Part shown: positions 37,635 to 47,414 of the stretch, piece by piece
Layout: every line of letters starts with the position of its first letter
How positions within the stretch are numbered: position 1 is the first letter of the stretch
Origin: Edwardsiella piscicida
GTDB taxonomy: Bacteria; Pseudomonadota; Gammaproteobacteria; Enterobacterales; Enterobacteriaceae
Assembly: GCF_001896205.1 (NCBI RefSeq)
Contig: NZ_MPNU01000001.1
Coordinates: forward strand, 3,245,992 to 3,309,991
Direction of reading: 5' to 3'
Length of the DNA stretch: 64,000 bases
Program-made: the position numbers and the translations under genes
The notes under the pieces: model-generated
What the model saw: the letters and a program-made list of their open reading frames with translations, nothing else
What the model was told of the DNA's origin: nothing
The model's database searches: none

Positions 37635-39725
37635 GTGAATAAATATAAGCATCTTTTCCTCTATACCGCTATTGCCTCTGCACTCTACAACACCGCCTGG
37701 GCCGCGGATTGCGATCCTGCCAGCGATATCTGCGATACCATGATCATTGGCGGTGGCGGCGCAACGGTCAATAAAAACATCATCGTCAATACTCCAGATA
37801 CCCCCGCAATGCTGGTTGAAAAAGGCACCACGGTCACCAACAATGTCTATATCAACGGCGTCAACGTTATCAGCAAACAGGGCACCGCTATTCAGGTCGA
37901 TGGAAGTTTCTCCAGCGGGCGTATCTTCAGTGTCAAAGGCGGTGCGACCGTCCAAGGCGGCAATGGCATCGCCATGGACTTCCGTCAGGCAAGCGGTCCG
38001 ATGCGCGCAGATATCGTCGATGGCAGTACCATTATCGGCGATATCTTAGGTAACGGTAACACCGAAAAAGGCAACAAGATCAACTTTGCCCTTAACAACA
38101 GCACCGCCATCTTCAACGGTAACAATATCAGTGGGTTTAATACGGTCGAAAACTGGGGCACGTTGACCATCATCGGGCAAGACAGCACCATCCACTTTGG
38201 CGGAACCTTTGTAAACCAGAAAGGCAGTAATCTGGTCTTTCAGCTCAACGATCGAACCAACCTGGACGAGGCCATCCTGCGGGTCGACAAACTCTCCCTG
38301 CATAAAGATGGCAGTACCGTCAGCATGGGCTACAACGGCAGTCAGATTTCGAACATTATCAATAAAGATATCGTGCTGATCGAAGCCACCGAGGGCATCA
38401 CCAACGCCGACAAAGTCACTATCACCGGCATGGATGGCGCCAAGCTCGACATCTCCCCGCTGCTGACCCAGACCAACTCCTGGATAGAGCCCTCTCCGCC
38501 GCAGATGAACGGCGGCGTCAGCGGCAATCAGCTGATCGTCAACTACGGCGTCAGCTACGGCGGCGCCAGCACCTTTGCGGCCCTGGCTGAGCAGGGTGGC
38601 GCCTCGGCCAACGCACTGCGCACCACCGCCTTTATCGTCCCCAACGTACTGAATGAATTTAACGGTACCCACAGCGCCGCCTCTGATCAGGCGCTGGCGC
38701 TGCTGGTCTCCGCCGGCAGCAACGCCGAAGCCATCGCGACGCTGGCCAACCAGATGACCCCTAACGGCGACGGCAGCGAGATCCGCGCCGCCAACCAGCT
38801 GGTCGGCGACATGCGTAACAATATCGCCCAGCGCCAGCTCGGCTATCTGGGTCAGCTGCCGCTGCAGGAGCGCGACAGCGGCTGGAACCTGTGGGTCAAC
38901 ACCCTGTACGGCCACGGTACCCAGAGCGGCAATGACTATGCCAACGGCTTTCGCATGAACCGCTACGGTATCAGCCTGGGCGCCGATCAGGAGATCGACG
39001 ACAGCGCCATGCTCGGCTTTGCCCTCGGCTATAGCCATAGCCAGGCCGACAGCCGCGGCGTGACCCAGAGTAAACGCATCGATGCGGTCGAGCTGATGCC
39101 CTACCTCGGCTGGCGTAGCGGCATACTGTTCGCCGACGGTAACCTCAACATCGGCTATCTGCGCGTCAACAGCGAGCGTCACATCGGCGGCGACAGCGGC
39201 TGGCAGGGCGAAACCCAGGCCAACGGCGACTATACCGGCATGCAGGCAGGCTACCAGCTCAACGCGGGCCTGAATCTGGAGCTGGGCGCCCTGCACCTGC
39301 GCCCGATGCTCACCTACCAGTACCAGTGGCTCAACTTTGACTCCTGGCGTGAAAATGGCTCCATCCTCTCCCTGAGCAACAGCAGCCAGAAATACAGCCT
39401 GAACCACCTGGGCGGCGGCCTGAGCGCCTGGGCACAGTACGCCACCGGCTGGGGCACGCTGACGCCATCGATGCAGGTCAGCTATCTGCACGATCTCGAC
39501 GGCGATCGCCGCATCCGTCAGCAGCATACGCTGGTCGCCATCACCAACGGCGGCTCGACCTTAGAGACCGTTGGCGCCCGAGTGGGCGGCAATCAGCTGC
39601 GCGTCGATGCCAGCGCGCGCATGGATATCAGCGAGTCGCTCAACCTGGGGATCGGTCTGGGCTATAACCGTGATGACCGCTACGGCGAAGGCGTTATCGG
39701 CCTGACCCTGGGCAATCGTTTCTAA
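37635..39725 (+). CDS. Classical (type Va) autotransporter embedded in the chondroitin locus
   Basis: 696 aa; GTG start with GAGG 7 nt upstream. A signal peptide (YTAIASALYNTAWA) is followed by a passenger of about 320 residues rich in G/N/T/V, with beta-helix-like repeats (TVNKNIIVN, TVTNNVYINGV, TVQGGNGI). A linker helix (about 360-410) leads to a standard C-terminal autotransporter barrel (WNLWVNTLYGHG, GISLGADQEID, VGARVGGNQLRVDASARMDI, ending LGNRF). No protease, esterase or lyase motif is seen in the passenger. The passenger half is lower in GC than the barrel half, suggesting domain exchange. Role in the locus unknown; adhesion to matrix is a guess. Confidence 0.85.
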   Translation: MNKYKHLFLYTAIASALYNTAWAADCDPASDICDTMIIGGGGATVNKNIIVNTPDTPAMLVEKGTTVTNNVYINGVNVISKQGTAIQVDGSFSSGRIFSVKGGATVQGGNGIAMDFRQASGPMRADIVDGSTIIGDILGNGNTEKGNKINFALNNSTAIFNGNNISGFNTVENWGTLTIIGQDSTIHFGGTFVNQKGSNLVFQLNDRTNLDEAILRVDKLSLHKDGSTVSMGYNGSQISNIINKDIVLIEATEGITNADKVTITGMDGAKLDISPLLTQTNSWIEPSPPQMNGGVSGNQLIVNYGVSYGGASTFAALAEQGGASANALRTTAFIVPNVLNEFNGTHSAASDQALALLVSAGSNAEAIATLANQMTPNGDGSEIRAANQLVGDMRNNIAQRQLGYLGQLPLQERDSGWNLWVNTLYGHGTQSGNDYANGFRMNRYGISLGADQEIDDSAMLGFALGYSHSQADSRGVTQSKRIDAVELMPYLGWRSGILFADGNLNIGYLRVNSERHIGGDSGWQGETQANGDYTGMQAGYQLNAGLNLELGALHLRPMLTYQYQWLNFDSWRENGSILSLSNSSQKYSLNHLGGGLSAWAQYATGWGTLTPSMQVSYLHDLDGDRRIRQQHTLVAITNGGSTLETVGARVGGNQLRVDASARMDISESLNLGIGLGYNRDDRYGEGVIGLTLGNRF

Positions 39726-39753
39726 TCGGCGCACTTGGGAAAGGGAATCTACC

Positions 39754-42700
39754 ATGTTATCCATGCATCGCACCCTGCTAGCGGCCGCTATCGCCGCCCT
39801 GCTTCTCAACGCGGCGGCCACGGCGGCCCCGGACGCCAACGCCCGCGATCGCGCCGAAATGATGCGCTCGCAGATCTACAGCTTTGATCAGCCGGAAGAT
39901 CTCCGCGACATCACCACCACGCCCGGCTCGCGCGTCGCCCTGAGCGATAAGCGCGCCATCATGGGGGAACGGGCGCTGGTCTGGGACTGGCAGCGCGGCG
40001 GCAGCCTGCTGCTGCGCCACGCCATGAATATTCCAACGGATGCCCAGGTCTCCAAGATCTGGGGACGGGCCGCCACGCCGGTGCTCTCCTTCTGGATCTA
40101 TAACGAGCATCCCATCGATGATGTCCTGACCGTCGATCTCGGCAATGGCCTGAATGGCACCAATGAGGCCGACGCCGGTACCCAGGTCAAGCTGAACTTC
40201 CGCGGCTGGCGCGCCGTCGGCGTCTCGCTGAACAACGATCTGGCCAACCGGGAGATGAGCGGCGCCGGCGTCCGCAGCGACGAGGACGCGGCGGAGCCCA
40301 GCGTAGGCCGCACCCTCGGCGATCGTATCGACACCCTTCGTCTGCGCGCCCCCAGCGGGGAGAAATCTGGCCGCCTGTTCATTGACCGGGTGATGATCTC
40401 GGTGGATGACGCGCGCTATCAATGGTCCGATTACCACGTCAAAACCCGCTATACCGAGCCGGAGATCCAGTTCCATCGCGCCACGCCGACGCTGGCGATG
40501 ACGCCCGCCAACCAGGCCGGCGTCGAGCTGATCCGCCAGCGCCTGATCGACGAATTCGTCAACGGCCCGCAGGACAGCACCCTGAAAGCCGAAGCGGATC
40601 TGAGCAAACTGCGCGCCGCCTTCGACGCCCTGCAGATCCATCAGGCCGCCGACGGCACCCTTAGCGGCCGTCACCTGATCACCGATAAGCAGAAGATCCT
40701 TTACCAGCCGGAGCACCTGAGCGCGCAGGATAAGGCCAAGTTCGATCGCTATGTCATCCTGGGTGACTACACCACGCTGATGTTCAATATCAGCCACGCC
40801 TATCGTCAAAGCCACGATCCTGCCGTGCAGCGCCAGCTGGCCGATATGTATCTGCTGATGACCCGCCACCTGCTCGACCAGGGCTTCGCCCAGGGCAGCG
40901 GTCTGGTCACCACCCACCACTGGGGCTACAGCGCCCGCTGGTGGTACATCTCGGCGCTGCTGATGAGCCCGGTGCTGGATCAGGCCAAGCTAACGCAGCC
41001 GGTCTACGACGCCCTGCTGTGGTACTCACGCGAATTTAAGGCCAGCTTCGACATGAAGGTCGGGCCCGAGAGCAGCAACCTGGACTACTTCAATACCCTG
41101 TCGCGTCAGCATCTGGCCCTGCTACTGCTGGAGCCCAATCCCCAGCAGCGCATCGATCTGCTGAACAGCTTCAGCCACTATATCAGCGCCGCACTGGCGC
41201 AAACGCCGCCGGGCAGCAATGACGGTCTGCGTCCCGACGGCACCGCCTGGCGCCACGAGGGGAACTACCCGGGCTACTCCTTCCCGGCGTTCAAGAATGC
41301 GGCCCAGCTGGCCTATCTGCTGCGCGGCACCCCCTTCGCCCTGCAGCAGGACGGCCTGGACAAGCTCAAACAGGCCATGGTGGCCGCCTGGATCTACAGC
41401 AACCCGCAGACCGGTATTTCGCTGGCCGGACGCCATCCGTTTAACTCCCCCTCGCTGGAGAGTCTGACCAACGCCTACTACTGGCTGGCCATGTCCTATG
41501 GCAAACGGCCTGACGCCACCCTGGCCGCCATCTACCTACGCCTGGCGAATAAAACGGCGGCGGATGCGAAGACCCTGTTCGGCGAATCGCTTCAACCGGC
41601 GGCGCTGCCGCAGGGGTTCTATGCCTTCAACGGCGGCGCCTTCGGCATTCATCGCTGGCGCGACAAGATGGTGACCCTGAAGGCGTTTAACAGCAACGTC
41701 TGGTCCTCTGAGATCTATCTTAAGGACAACCGCTATGGCCGCTACCAGAGCCACGGCGTCGTCCAGATCGTCTCTCACGGCCCCCAGGAGGAGCAGGGCT
41801 ACCGCCAAGCGGGATGGGACTGGAACCGCATGCCGGGCGCCACCACGCTACACCTGCCGCTGGAGGCACTCAACAGCCCGAATCGTCACACGCTGATGCT
41901 GCGCGGCGAACATCCCTTCAGCGGCACCTCATCGCTGGATAATCGCTACGGCATGCTGGCCTTCGATCTGCGCCCGTCCCGGGAGCAGCCCAGCTTTGAC
42001 CAGGGGCTGAGCGCCCTGAAGAGCGTCCTGGCCGTCGATGACCGACTGATCATGGTCGGCAGCGATCTGAACAGCAGCGATGGTAAACATGCGCTGGAGA
42101 CCACCCTGTTCCAACTGGCCAACTCACCGGGACGCGACAGCGCCATCTGGGTCAACGGTCAGCGCATCGACGCGGCCGCCTGGCAGGGCAGCCTGCAGAA
42201 CGGCGACTGGCTGATCGACGCCGATGGCAACGGCTACCTGCTGGTGCAGGGGCCGACGGCAGAGGTACGCCGCCAGCTGCAGCGCTCCGCCGACAATAAG
42301 AACATGGCCCCGACAGAGGGGGAGTTCAGCGTCGCTTGGCTCAATCACGGTACGGCGGTCAAGAACGGCGCCTATCAGTATCTGGTGGTGCTCGACGCCA
42401 CGCCGCAGCGCATGCGCGATCTGGCTCAGCAGCTGAAGCAGGGGAATGCCCCCTTCACGGTCCTCCGTAGCCAAGACGGCGTACACGTGATCCGCGACAA
42501 CGCCAGCCAGGTCACCGGCTATGTCTTTTACCGGACGCCAACCCTGAAGGAGGGCCCGGTGATCGGCGTCAACCGCCCGGCCATCGTGATGACCCGACCA
42601 CAGGACGGCGGCCTGGTGCTCAGCGCCGTGACGCCGGATCTGAACATGACGCGCCAGAAGGCGGCTAAGCCGGTCACCATCGAGGTCACCCTGCGGGGAC

Positions 42701-42822
42701 GCTGGCAGCCTGCCGCCCCGGTCGACGGGATCGCCTGCGCCGCGCGCGGCGACGAAACCCGCCTGCGGTTCAGCATCGACTTCGGCATTCCACAGCAGAT
42801 TGCGCTGAAAAAAATGCCTTAA
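39754..42822 (+). CDS. Chondroitin sulfate ABC endolyase (ABC lyase I type)
   Basis: Eliminative lyase (PL8) that cleaves chondroitin and dermatan sulfate to unsaturated oligosaccharides. It has 1022 aa (Proteus vulgaris enzyme 1021). Catalytic residues fall at the same numbers as in Proteus: H501 and Y508 (RHEGNYPGY), R560 (AGRHPFNS), E653 (WSSEIYLKDNRYGRY). The N-terminal carbohydrate-binding-like domain (SFWIYNEHPIDD, GWRAVGVSLNNDLANREM), toroid middle domain and C-terminal sandwich (DLNMTRQKAAKPVTIEV) are intact. Sec signal at residues 1-25. AAAGGGAA precedes the ATG. GC matches the chromosome. Confidence 0.96.
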   Translation: MLSMHRTLLAAAIAALLLNAAATAAPDANARDRAEMMRSQIYSFDQPEDLRDITTTPGSRVALSDKRAIMGERALVWDWQRGGSLLLRHAMNIPTDAQVSKIWGRAATPVLSFWIYNEHPIDDVLTVDLGNGLNGTNEADAGTQVKLNFRGWRAVGVSLNNDLANREMSGAGVRSDEDAAEPSVGRTLGDRIDTLRLRAPSGEKSGRLFIDRVMISVDDARYQWSDYHVKTRYTEPEIQFHRATPTLAMTPANQAGVELIRQRLIDEFVNGPQDSTLKAEADLSKLRAAFDALQIHQAADGTLSGRHLITDKQKILYQPEHLSAQDKAKFDRYVILGDYTTLMFNISHAYRQSHDPAVQRQLADMYLLMTRHLLDQGFAQGSGLVTTHHWGYSARWWYISALLMSPVLDQAKLTQPVYDALLWYSREFKASFDMKVGPESSNLDYFNTLSRQHLALLLLEPNPQQRIDLLNSFSHYISAALAQTPPGSNDGLRPDGTAWRHEGNYPGYSFPAFKNAAQLAYLLRGTPFALQQDGLDKLKQAMVAAWIYSNPQTGISLAGRHPFNSPSLESLTNAYYWLAMSYGKRPDATLAAIYLRLANKTAADAKTLFGESLQPAALPQGFYAFNGGAFGIHRWRDKMVTLKAFNSNVWSSEIYLKDNRYGRYQSHGVVQIVSHGPQEEQGYRQAGWDWNRMPGATTLHLPLEALNSPNRHTLMLRGEHPFSGTSSLDNRYGMLAFDLRPSREQPSFDQGLSALKSVLAVDDRLIMVGSDLNSSDGKHALETTLFQLANSPGRDSAIWVNGQRIDAAAWQGSLQNGDWLIDADGNGYLLVQGPTAEVRRQLQRSADNKNMAPTEGEFSVAWLNHGTAVKNGAYQYLVVLDATPQRMRDLAQQLKQGNAPFTVLRSQDGVHVIRDNASQVTGYVFYRTPTLKEGPVIGVNRPAIVMTRPQDGGLVLSAVTPDLNMTRQKAAKPVTIEVTLRGRWQPAAPVDGIACAARGDETRLRFSIDFGIPQQIALKKMP

Positions 42823-42883
42823 CCGGATCGCGGACGGGGCTTCCCGTCCGCTCCGCCCACGTTTGATTACGGGATACCTGCCC

Positions 42884-45800
42884 ATGCACAACCATCACGG
42901 CATCAATACCCTCACGCTGGGGCTGCTGACCTGTCTGTCGGCTCCCCTTTACGCCGCCCTGCCCTCGGTCAGCCAGGAGCCGGGCGCCGGCCACGTCTAC
43001 CTGTTTGAACAGACGCTGCCGACGTCGATCTCCACCCATAATGCCACGCTACGCATCAGCGATCTGCGCGCCAAAGATGGACAGCATGCGCTGCAGTGGC
43101 ACTATCAGCCCGGCGCCACCCTGACCGTGAAGACCCCGATCCGCTACCGCGACGCCGCCGACAGCGCGACCCCGCTGACCTTTATGGTCTGGGTGTACAA
43201 CGCGCGGCCCGTGAACGATGCGCTCACCTTCCGCTTTGGCCAAGGCGAACGCAGCGACGCCCACTTTCAGGCCAGCCTCAACTTTCAGGGCTGGCGTGGC
43301 ATCGCCGTTCCCTACCGCGATATGCAGGGCACGCCGAGCGCCTCGATGGACCGTCTGACCATCACCGCGCCGGCGCAGGCCGGCACGCTCTATTTTGATC
43401 AGCTGATGCCGGCGGTACCGGTGGATAACCGCTGGCCGCTCCCCGACTACACGACGCCGTTTGCCAATCGCGCGGTCAACGACATGGTCAGCAAAAACTG
43501 GAGTGCGCTGCTGATGTATGACGAGATGCTGCGTCAGCGCTTCCCCACCCTGAACTTCGATGTCGCCTTCAGCGACAGCAGCGGCCCAAGCGCCTCGCTG
43601 TACCGTCGCTTCGACGACTACCAGGGGATCCGCAGCGACAGCCGCGTCACCCCCGAACAGGTCGAACAGAACCTTGAGGCCTACCGCCGCCTGGGCATCC
43701 GTACGCTGGCGGACGGCACCCTCGGCGGAACGCCGCTCGACCACCCAAACCGTCAACACTTTATGAAGGTGAAGGGGGTCTTCACCCCGCAGACCGTCGA
43801 TGCCCTCACCGCGGGAAATCCCATTCGCGACGTCGGCAAAACGCTGCTGCAAAGCGCGCGCTACCTGCGCAGCGACAGCCTGACGGCACAGCAGCGCGAC
43901 GCGCTGCAGCGCCAGTTCCTGGATACCACCCGCTATGTGCTCGATCAGGGCTTCGCCCGCGGCAGCGGCTACCAGATCATCACCCACGTCGGCTATCAGA
44001 CCCGAGAGCTGTTCGACGCCTGGTTTATTCAGCGCAACCTGCTGGCCCAGCACCACCTGTTGGCGCCGACGCAGCAGGCCATGATGTGGTACAACGCCAC
44101 CGGGCGCATCTTTGAGCCTGAGGCCGACATTGTGGATGCCAATGTGGACATCCTCAACACCCAACTGCAGTGGATGGTGAAGAGCATTCTGATGCTGCCG
44201 GATCCCGCCCAGCGCGACGCGCTGCTGGCCCAGACCCGCCAGTGGCTGGCGAAAACCGTCTTGAGCTCCAAGGGGGTCGGCGGCGGCTTTAAGCCCGATG
44301 GCGCTATCTTCCATCACTCTCAGCACTACCCGGCCTACGCTAAAGACGCCTTCGGCGGGCTGGCGCCGACGGTCTACGCCATGAGCGGTTCGCCTTTCCG
44401 CCTGCCGACGGACGCGCACCAGCGGCTGAAAGAGGTGCTGCTCAAAATGCGCATCTACACCAAAGAGACCCAGATCCCGCTGACCCTAAGCGGTCGACAC
44501 CCCACCGGCCTGCACAGCATTACCATTGCGCCATTTAAGTGGATGGCGCTGGCCGGCACCCCGGACGGCAGCCAGTCGGTCGATCCGGAGCTGGCCGCCG
44601 CCTATGCCCGCCTGGCCGGAGAGACACAGTTCGCCGCGATCGCCGCCGAGGCCGAGCCCAGCGGCGCCTGGGCGATGAACTATGCGGCAATGGCCATACA
44701 GCGCCGCGCAGGGCAGCAGAACGACGGACGCTCCTGGCTGGCCATCACCCGCGGCTTCAGCCGCTATCTGGTGGGTAACGAAAGCTATGAGAAGAACAAC
44801 CGCTATGGCCGCTACCTACAGTATGGCCAGCTGGAGATCATCCCGGCCGATAAGGCACAACAGGGATTCCGCCACGCGGGCTGGGACTGGAACCGCTATC
44901 CGGGCACCACGACGGTGATCCTGCCCTATCCCCAGCTCAAGGCACAGCTGAACCAACTGCCGGGGGCGGGTATTGAAGAGATGCTGCTGTCGACGGAAAG
45001 CTACGTCGGCGCCAACGCCCTGGACGGCAACAGCATGTTTGCGATGAAGCTGCACGGCCACAGCAAGTATGGGCAGGAGAGTCTGCGCGCGAATAAATCT
45101 TACTTCCTGTTCGATAATCGCGTGATCGCCCTGGGCTCCGGCATCAGCAACAGCGACCGCCAGCACCCGACGGAGACCACCCTGTTCCAGTTTGCCGTTC
45201 CGCAGCAGCAGCCGATCGGCGTCAACGGAGAGCAAATCAATCAGCCGGACAGCCTGCGGACGCTGCAGGGCGCGGCCCATCTGGTCGATCCGGCGGGTAA
45301 CAGCTACTGGCTGCCGGCGGGTCAGCAGGTGCGGGTCAGCTACCGCCAGCAGCACTCTCTCGACGATCGCAACGATGCGCCGACGCAGGGGCTGTTTGCC
45401 GTTGCCAGCCTGCTGCATGGCAGCGCACCGCAGCAGCAGGGGTATGAGTATGCCATCGCCATCGATGACCCCGGCACCCAGGCACCCGCTTACCGGGTTC
45501 TGCAAAAGGACGACACGCTGCACGCCGTCCGTGACCAGAACAGCGGACAGGAGGGCTACGCCTTCTTCCGCGCCGCCCAGCGTCAGGGCGACGGTCTGCT
45601 GCTCGCCGCCGACGCGCCGCTGATGGCCATGCTGGCGCCGCGCGAAGACACCCTGCGCCTGAGCATCGTCAACCCGGACCTGGCGCTGTATCAGGGGGAA
45701 GATCCCGAGCAGCGCGACGCCGACGGTAAACAGAAAGAGGTGAGCATCTACTCCCGCCCCTGGCGCAGCAGTGAGCCGGCGCCCCAGCACGCACAGCTGA

Positions 45801-45931
45801 CGCTGAAAGGCCACTGGCAGCTGGCGCAGCCGATCCACGGTGCCAGCCTGATCCGACAGGGCGATAATACCCTGCTGCGCGTCACCACCCGCGCCGCGCA
45901 GCCGCTGGTGCTCACGCTCAACCGCGGCTAA
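42884..45931 (+). CDS. Chondroitin sulfate ABC exolyase (ABC lyase II type)
   Basis: Exolytic partner that trims oligosaccharides to disaccharides. The ATG at 42884 (MHNHHG) is preferred over TTG 42863; 1015 aa (Proteus ABC II 1013). Catalytic residues correspond to H478 and Y485 (HHSQHYPAY), Arg in SGRHPTGLH and Glu in GNESYEKNNRYGRY. Long stretches match the Proteus enzyme as recalled (VDANVDILNTQLQWM, HVGYQTRELFDAWF, RANKSYFLFDNRVIALGSGI). It is 61 bp after lyase I, so cotranscribed, and it is a paralogue of its neighbour, not a recent copy. Confidence 0.96.
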   Translation: MHNHHGINTLTLGLLTCLSAPLYAALPSVSQEPGAGHVYLFEQTLPTSISTHNATLRISDLRAKDGQHALQWHYQPGATLTVKTPIRYRDAADSATPLTFMVWVYNARPVNDALTFRFGQGERSDAHFQASLNFQGWRGIAVPYRDMQGTPSASMDRLTITAPAQAGTLYFDQLMPAVPVDNRWPLPDYTTPFANRAVNDMVSKNWSALLMYDEMLRQRFPTLNFDVAFSDSSGPSASLYRRFDDYQGIRSDSRVTPEQVEQNLEAYRRLGIRTLADGTLGGTPLDHPNRQHFMKVKGVFTPQTVDALTAGNPIRDVGKTLLQSARYLRSDSLTAQQRDALQRQFLDTTRYVLDQGFARGSGYQIITHVGYQTRELFDAWFIQRNLLAQHHLLAPTQQAMMWYNATGRIFEPEADIVDANVDILNTQLQWMVKSILMLPDPAQRDALLAQTRQWLAKTVLSSKGVGGGFKPDGAIFHHSQHYPAYAKDAFGGLAPTVYAMSGSPFRLPTDAHQRLKEVLLKMRIYTKETQIPLTLSGRHPTGLHSITIAPFKWMALAGTPDGSQSVDPELAAAYARLAGETQFAAIAAEAEPSGAWAMNYAAMAIQRRAGQQNDGRSWLAITRGFSRYLVGNESYEKNNRYGRYLQYGQLEIIPADKAQQGFRHAGWDWNRYPGTTTVILPYPQLKAQLNQLPGAGIEEMLLSTESYVGANALDGNSMFAMKLHGHSKYGQESLRANKSYFLFDNRVIALGSGISNSDRQHPTETTLFQFAVPQQQPIGVNGEQINQPDSLRTLQGAAHLVDPAGNSYWLPAGQQVRVSYRQQHSLDDRNDAPTQGLFAVASLLHGSAPQQQGYEYAIAIDDPGTQAPAYRVLQKDDTLHAVRDQNSGQEGYAFFRAAQRQGDGLLLAADAPLMAMLAPREDTLRLSIVNPDLALYQGEDPEQRDADGKQKEVSIYSRPWRSSEPAPQHAQLTLKGHWQLAQPIHGASLIRQGDNTLLRVTTRAAQPLVLTLNRG

Positions 45932-45949
45932 CGTCCGCGCCGTCGGTAA

Positions 45950-45973
45950 GCGAGGGGCGACGCCGCCCCTCGC
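45950..45973 (+). terminator. Hairpin at the end of the chondroitin operon
   Basis: A 10-bp GC-rich stem (45950-45959 with 45964-45973) and 4-nt loop, 18 bp after the lyase II stop. No U tract follows. Confidence 0.5.
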
Positions 45974-46487
45974 CATCCCGGATACGCTTAACCTGAGGCC
46001 CCACTCGGTAAATATATTTTATATATCACTGCCGCAACAATATTTATCAGACTAATCCTCTACGTCCAGCGCGTTATCCTGACAAAATAGAACTTGCTAA
46101 AACCCCCCGTGCGTGAGTTAATGCGATGCTGGTTTGCATCCATTGGGCAAACATTTCGCATTTATTCGACCTACGCTCCCGGGATCTTCCCGCCGGCATT
46201 CTTCTCTGATGCGCCGTTTACCCGCTAACAGTCGGTTTTATCTGAAAATCAGAGACCAGCGGACATGACCCCCTCCCCCGCGGCGTCGCCATGGCAGGAA
46301 ACAGGCATAATACAAAAGAAACGTTATAAAACCTGTCAATATATATAGGAAATAAATTCACATTAATTAAATAGATCAAAACACCCAAAGACACAGATAA
46401 AAATAACATCAAAAAAGTCATGGCAGCACCATCCTGCTATCGCGATAAAAAGAATACGCAGTCCAATAGATAAAAATAAGGTTTTCC
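45974..46487 (+). other. Spacer between chondroitin lyase II and the lpxP-like gene
   Basis: About 510 bp, progressively AT-rich towards lpxP; no supported gene. A 67-codon minus-strand frame (46421-46218) is judged spurious. The segment just before 46488 (AATAAGGTTTTCC) provides a Shine-Dalgarno for lpxP. Confidence 0.45.
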
Positions 46488-47414
46488 ATGAAAAAGCCGT
46501 TTCACTTCCGCCAGGCGTTCCTGCATCCCCGCTACTTTAGCCTATGGCTGGGTATCGGCCTGCTCTACCTGCTGGTACAGATGCCCTACCGCTGGATCTG
46601 CGCCCTGGGACGCTTTCTGGGTCTGTGCGCCATGCGACTGATGGCCCGACGCGCCTCCATCGCCCGTCAAAACCTGACGCTATGCTTTCCACAGAAAACG
46701 CCGGCGCAGATCGAACACATCGTCCGGGAAAACTTTAAGTCCCTGGGGATCTCTCTGTTTGAGCTCGGCATCGCCTGGTTTTGGTCCGATCGCCGCATCC
46801 GCCGCTGGTTTGACGTTTCCGGCCTGGAGCATATGCAGGCGGCGCGAGCGAAGGGAAAAGGGGTCTTGGTCGTCGGCGTCCACTTTATGTCGCTCGATCT
46901 CGGAGGACGGGTCATGGGACTGTGCAACCCCATGATGGCGGTCTACCGCCCGCATAACAACCCGGTGCTGGAGTACCTGCAGACCCGCGGGCGCTCGCGC
47001 GGCAATAAGCAGATGCTGGATCGCAAAAACCTAAAAGGGATCGTCGGAGCGCTGAAAAGCGGCGAGGCGGTCTGGTTCGCCCCCGATCAGGACTACGGCC
47101 CGCGCGGCAGCTCCTTTGCGCCATTCTTTGCCGTCAGCAGCGCCGCCACCACCAACGGCACCGCGACCCTGGCCCGGCTATCCAACGCCGTGATACTGAC
47201 CACCGTCCTGATCCGCAAACCCGGTGCTCAGGGCTACCAGCTGATTATCGAGCCCGAGCTGGAAGGCTACCCGGCGCACGATATGGTACAGGCCGCCACC
47301 TTCATGAACCGCATCGTCGAGCGCGAAATCCTGCGTGCGCCGGAGCAGTACCTCTGGCTACACCGCCGCTTTAAGACCCGCCCAGAAGGTATGCCGTCGC
47401 TGTATACCCGTTAG
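46488..47414 (+). CDS. lpxP: Kdo2-lipid A late acyltransferase, LpxP-like
   Basis: Inner-membrane acyltransferase that adds a secondary acyl chain to Kdo2-lipid IVA. It has 308 aa (LpxL/LpxP family about 306). One N-terminal membrane anchor (residues about 18-45) and the catalytic H132-x4-D137 motif (VHFMSLD) are present; WFAPDQDYGPRG and APEQYLWLHRRFKTRPEG are conserved. It is closer in memory to E. coli LpxP (cold-induced palmitoleoyl transferase; GRVMGLC..MMA.YRPHNN) than to LpxL. Chain specificity cannot be read from sequence. The long AT-rich leader would suit cold regulation, an inference. Confidence 0.88.
   Translation: MKKPFHFRQAFLHPRYFSLWLGIGLLYLLVQMPYRWICALGRFLGLCAMRLMARRASIARQNLTLCFPQKTPAQIEHIVRENFKSLGISLFELGIAWFWSDRRIRRWFDVSGLEHMQAARAKGKGVLVVGVHFMSLDLGGRVMGLCNPMMAVYRPHNNPVLEYLQTRGRSRGNKQMLDRKNLKGIVGALKSGEAVWFAPDQDYGPRGSSFAPFFAVSSAATTNGTATLARLSNAVILTTVLIRKPGAQGYQLIIEPELEGYPAHDMVQAATFMNRIVEREILRAPEQYLWLHRRFKTRPEGMPSLYTR

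Noticed and set aside
39754..45931. The two 1-kb-class lyases as a recent tandem duplication
   Set aside because: They are only distantly similar to each other; each matches a different Proteus enzyme (ABC I and ABC II), so the split is ancient.
46218..46421. 67-codon minus-strand ORF with a hydrophobic start
   Set aside because: No recognisable family, frame lies in an AT-rich promoter spacer where chance ORFs of hydrophobic residues are common; the tail is non-membrane and compositionally odd.
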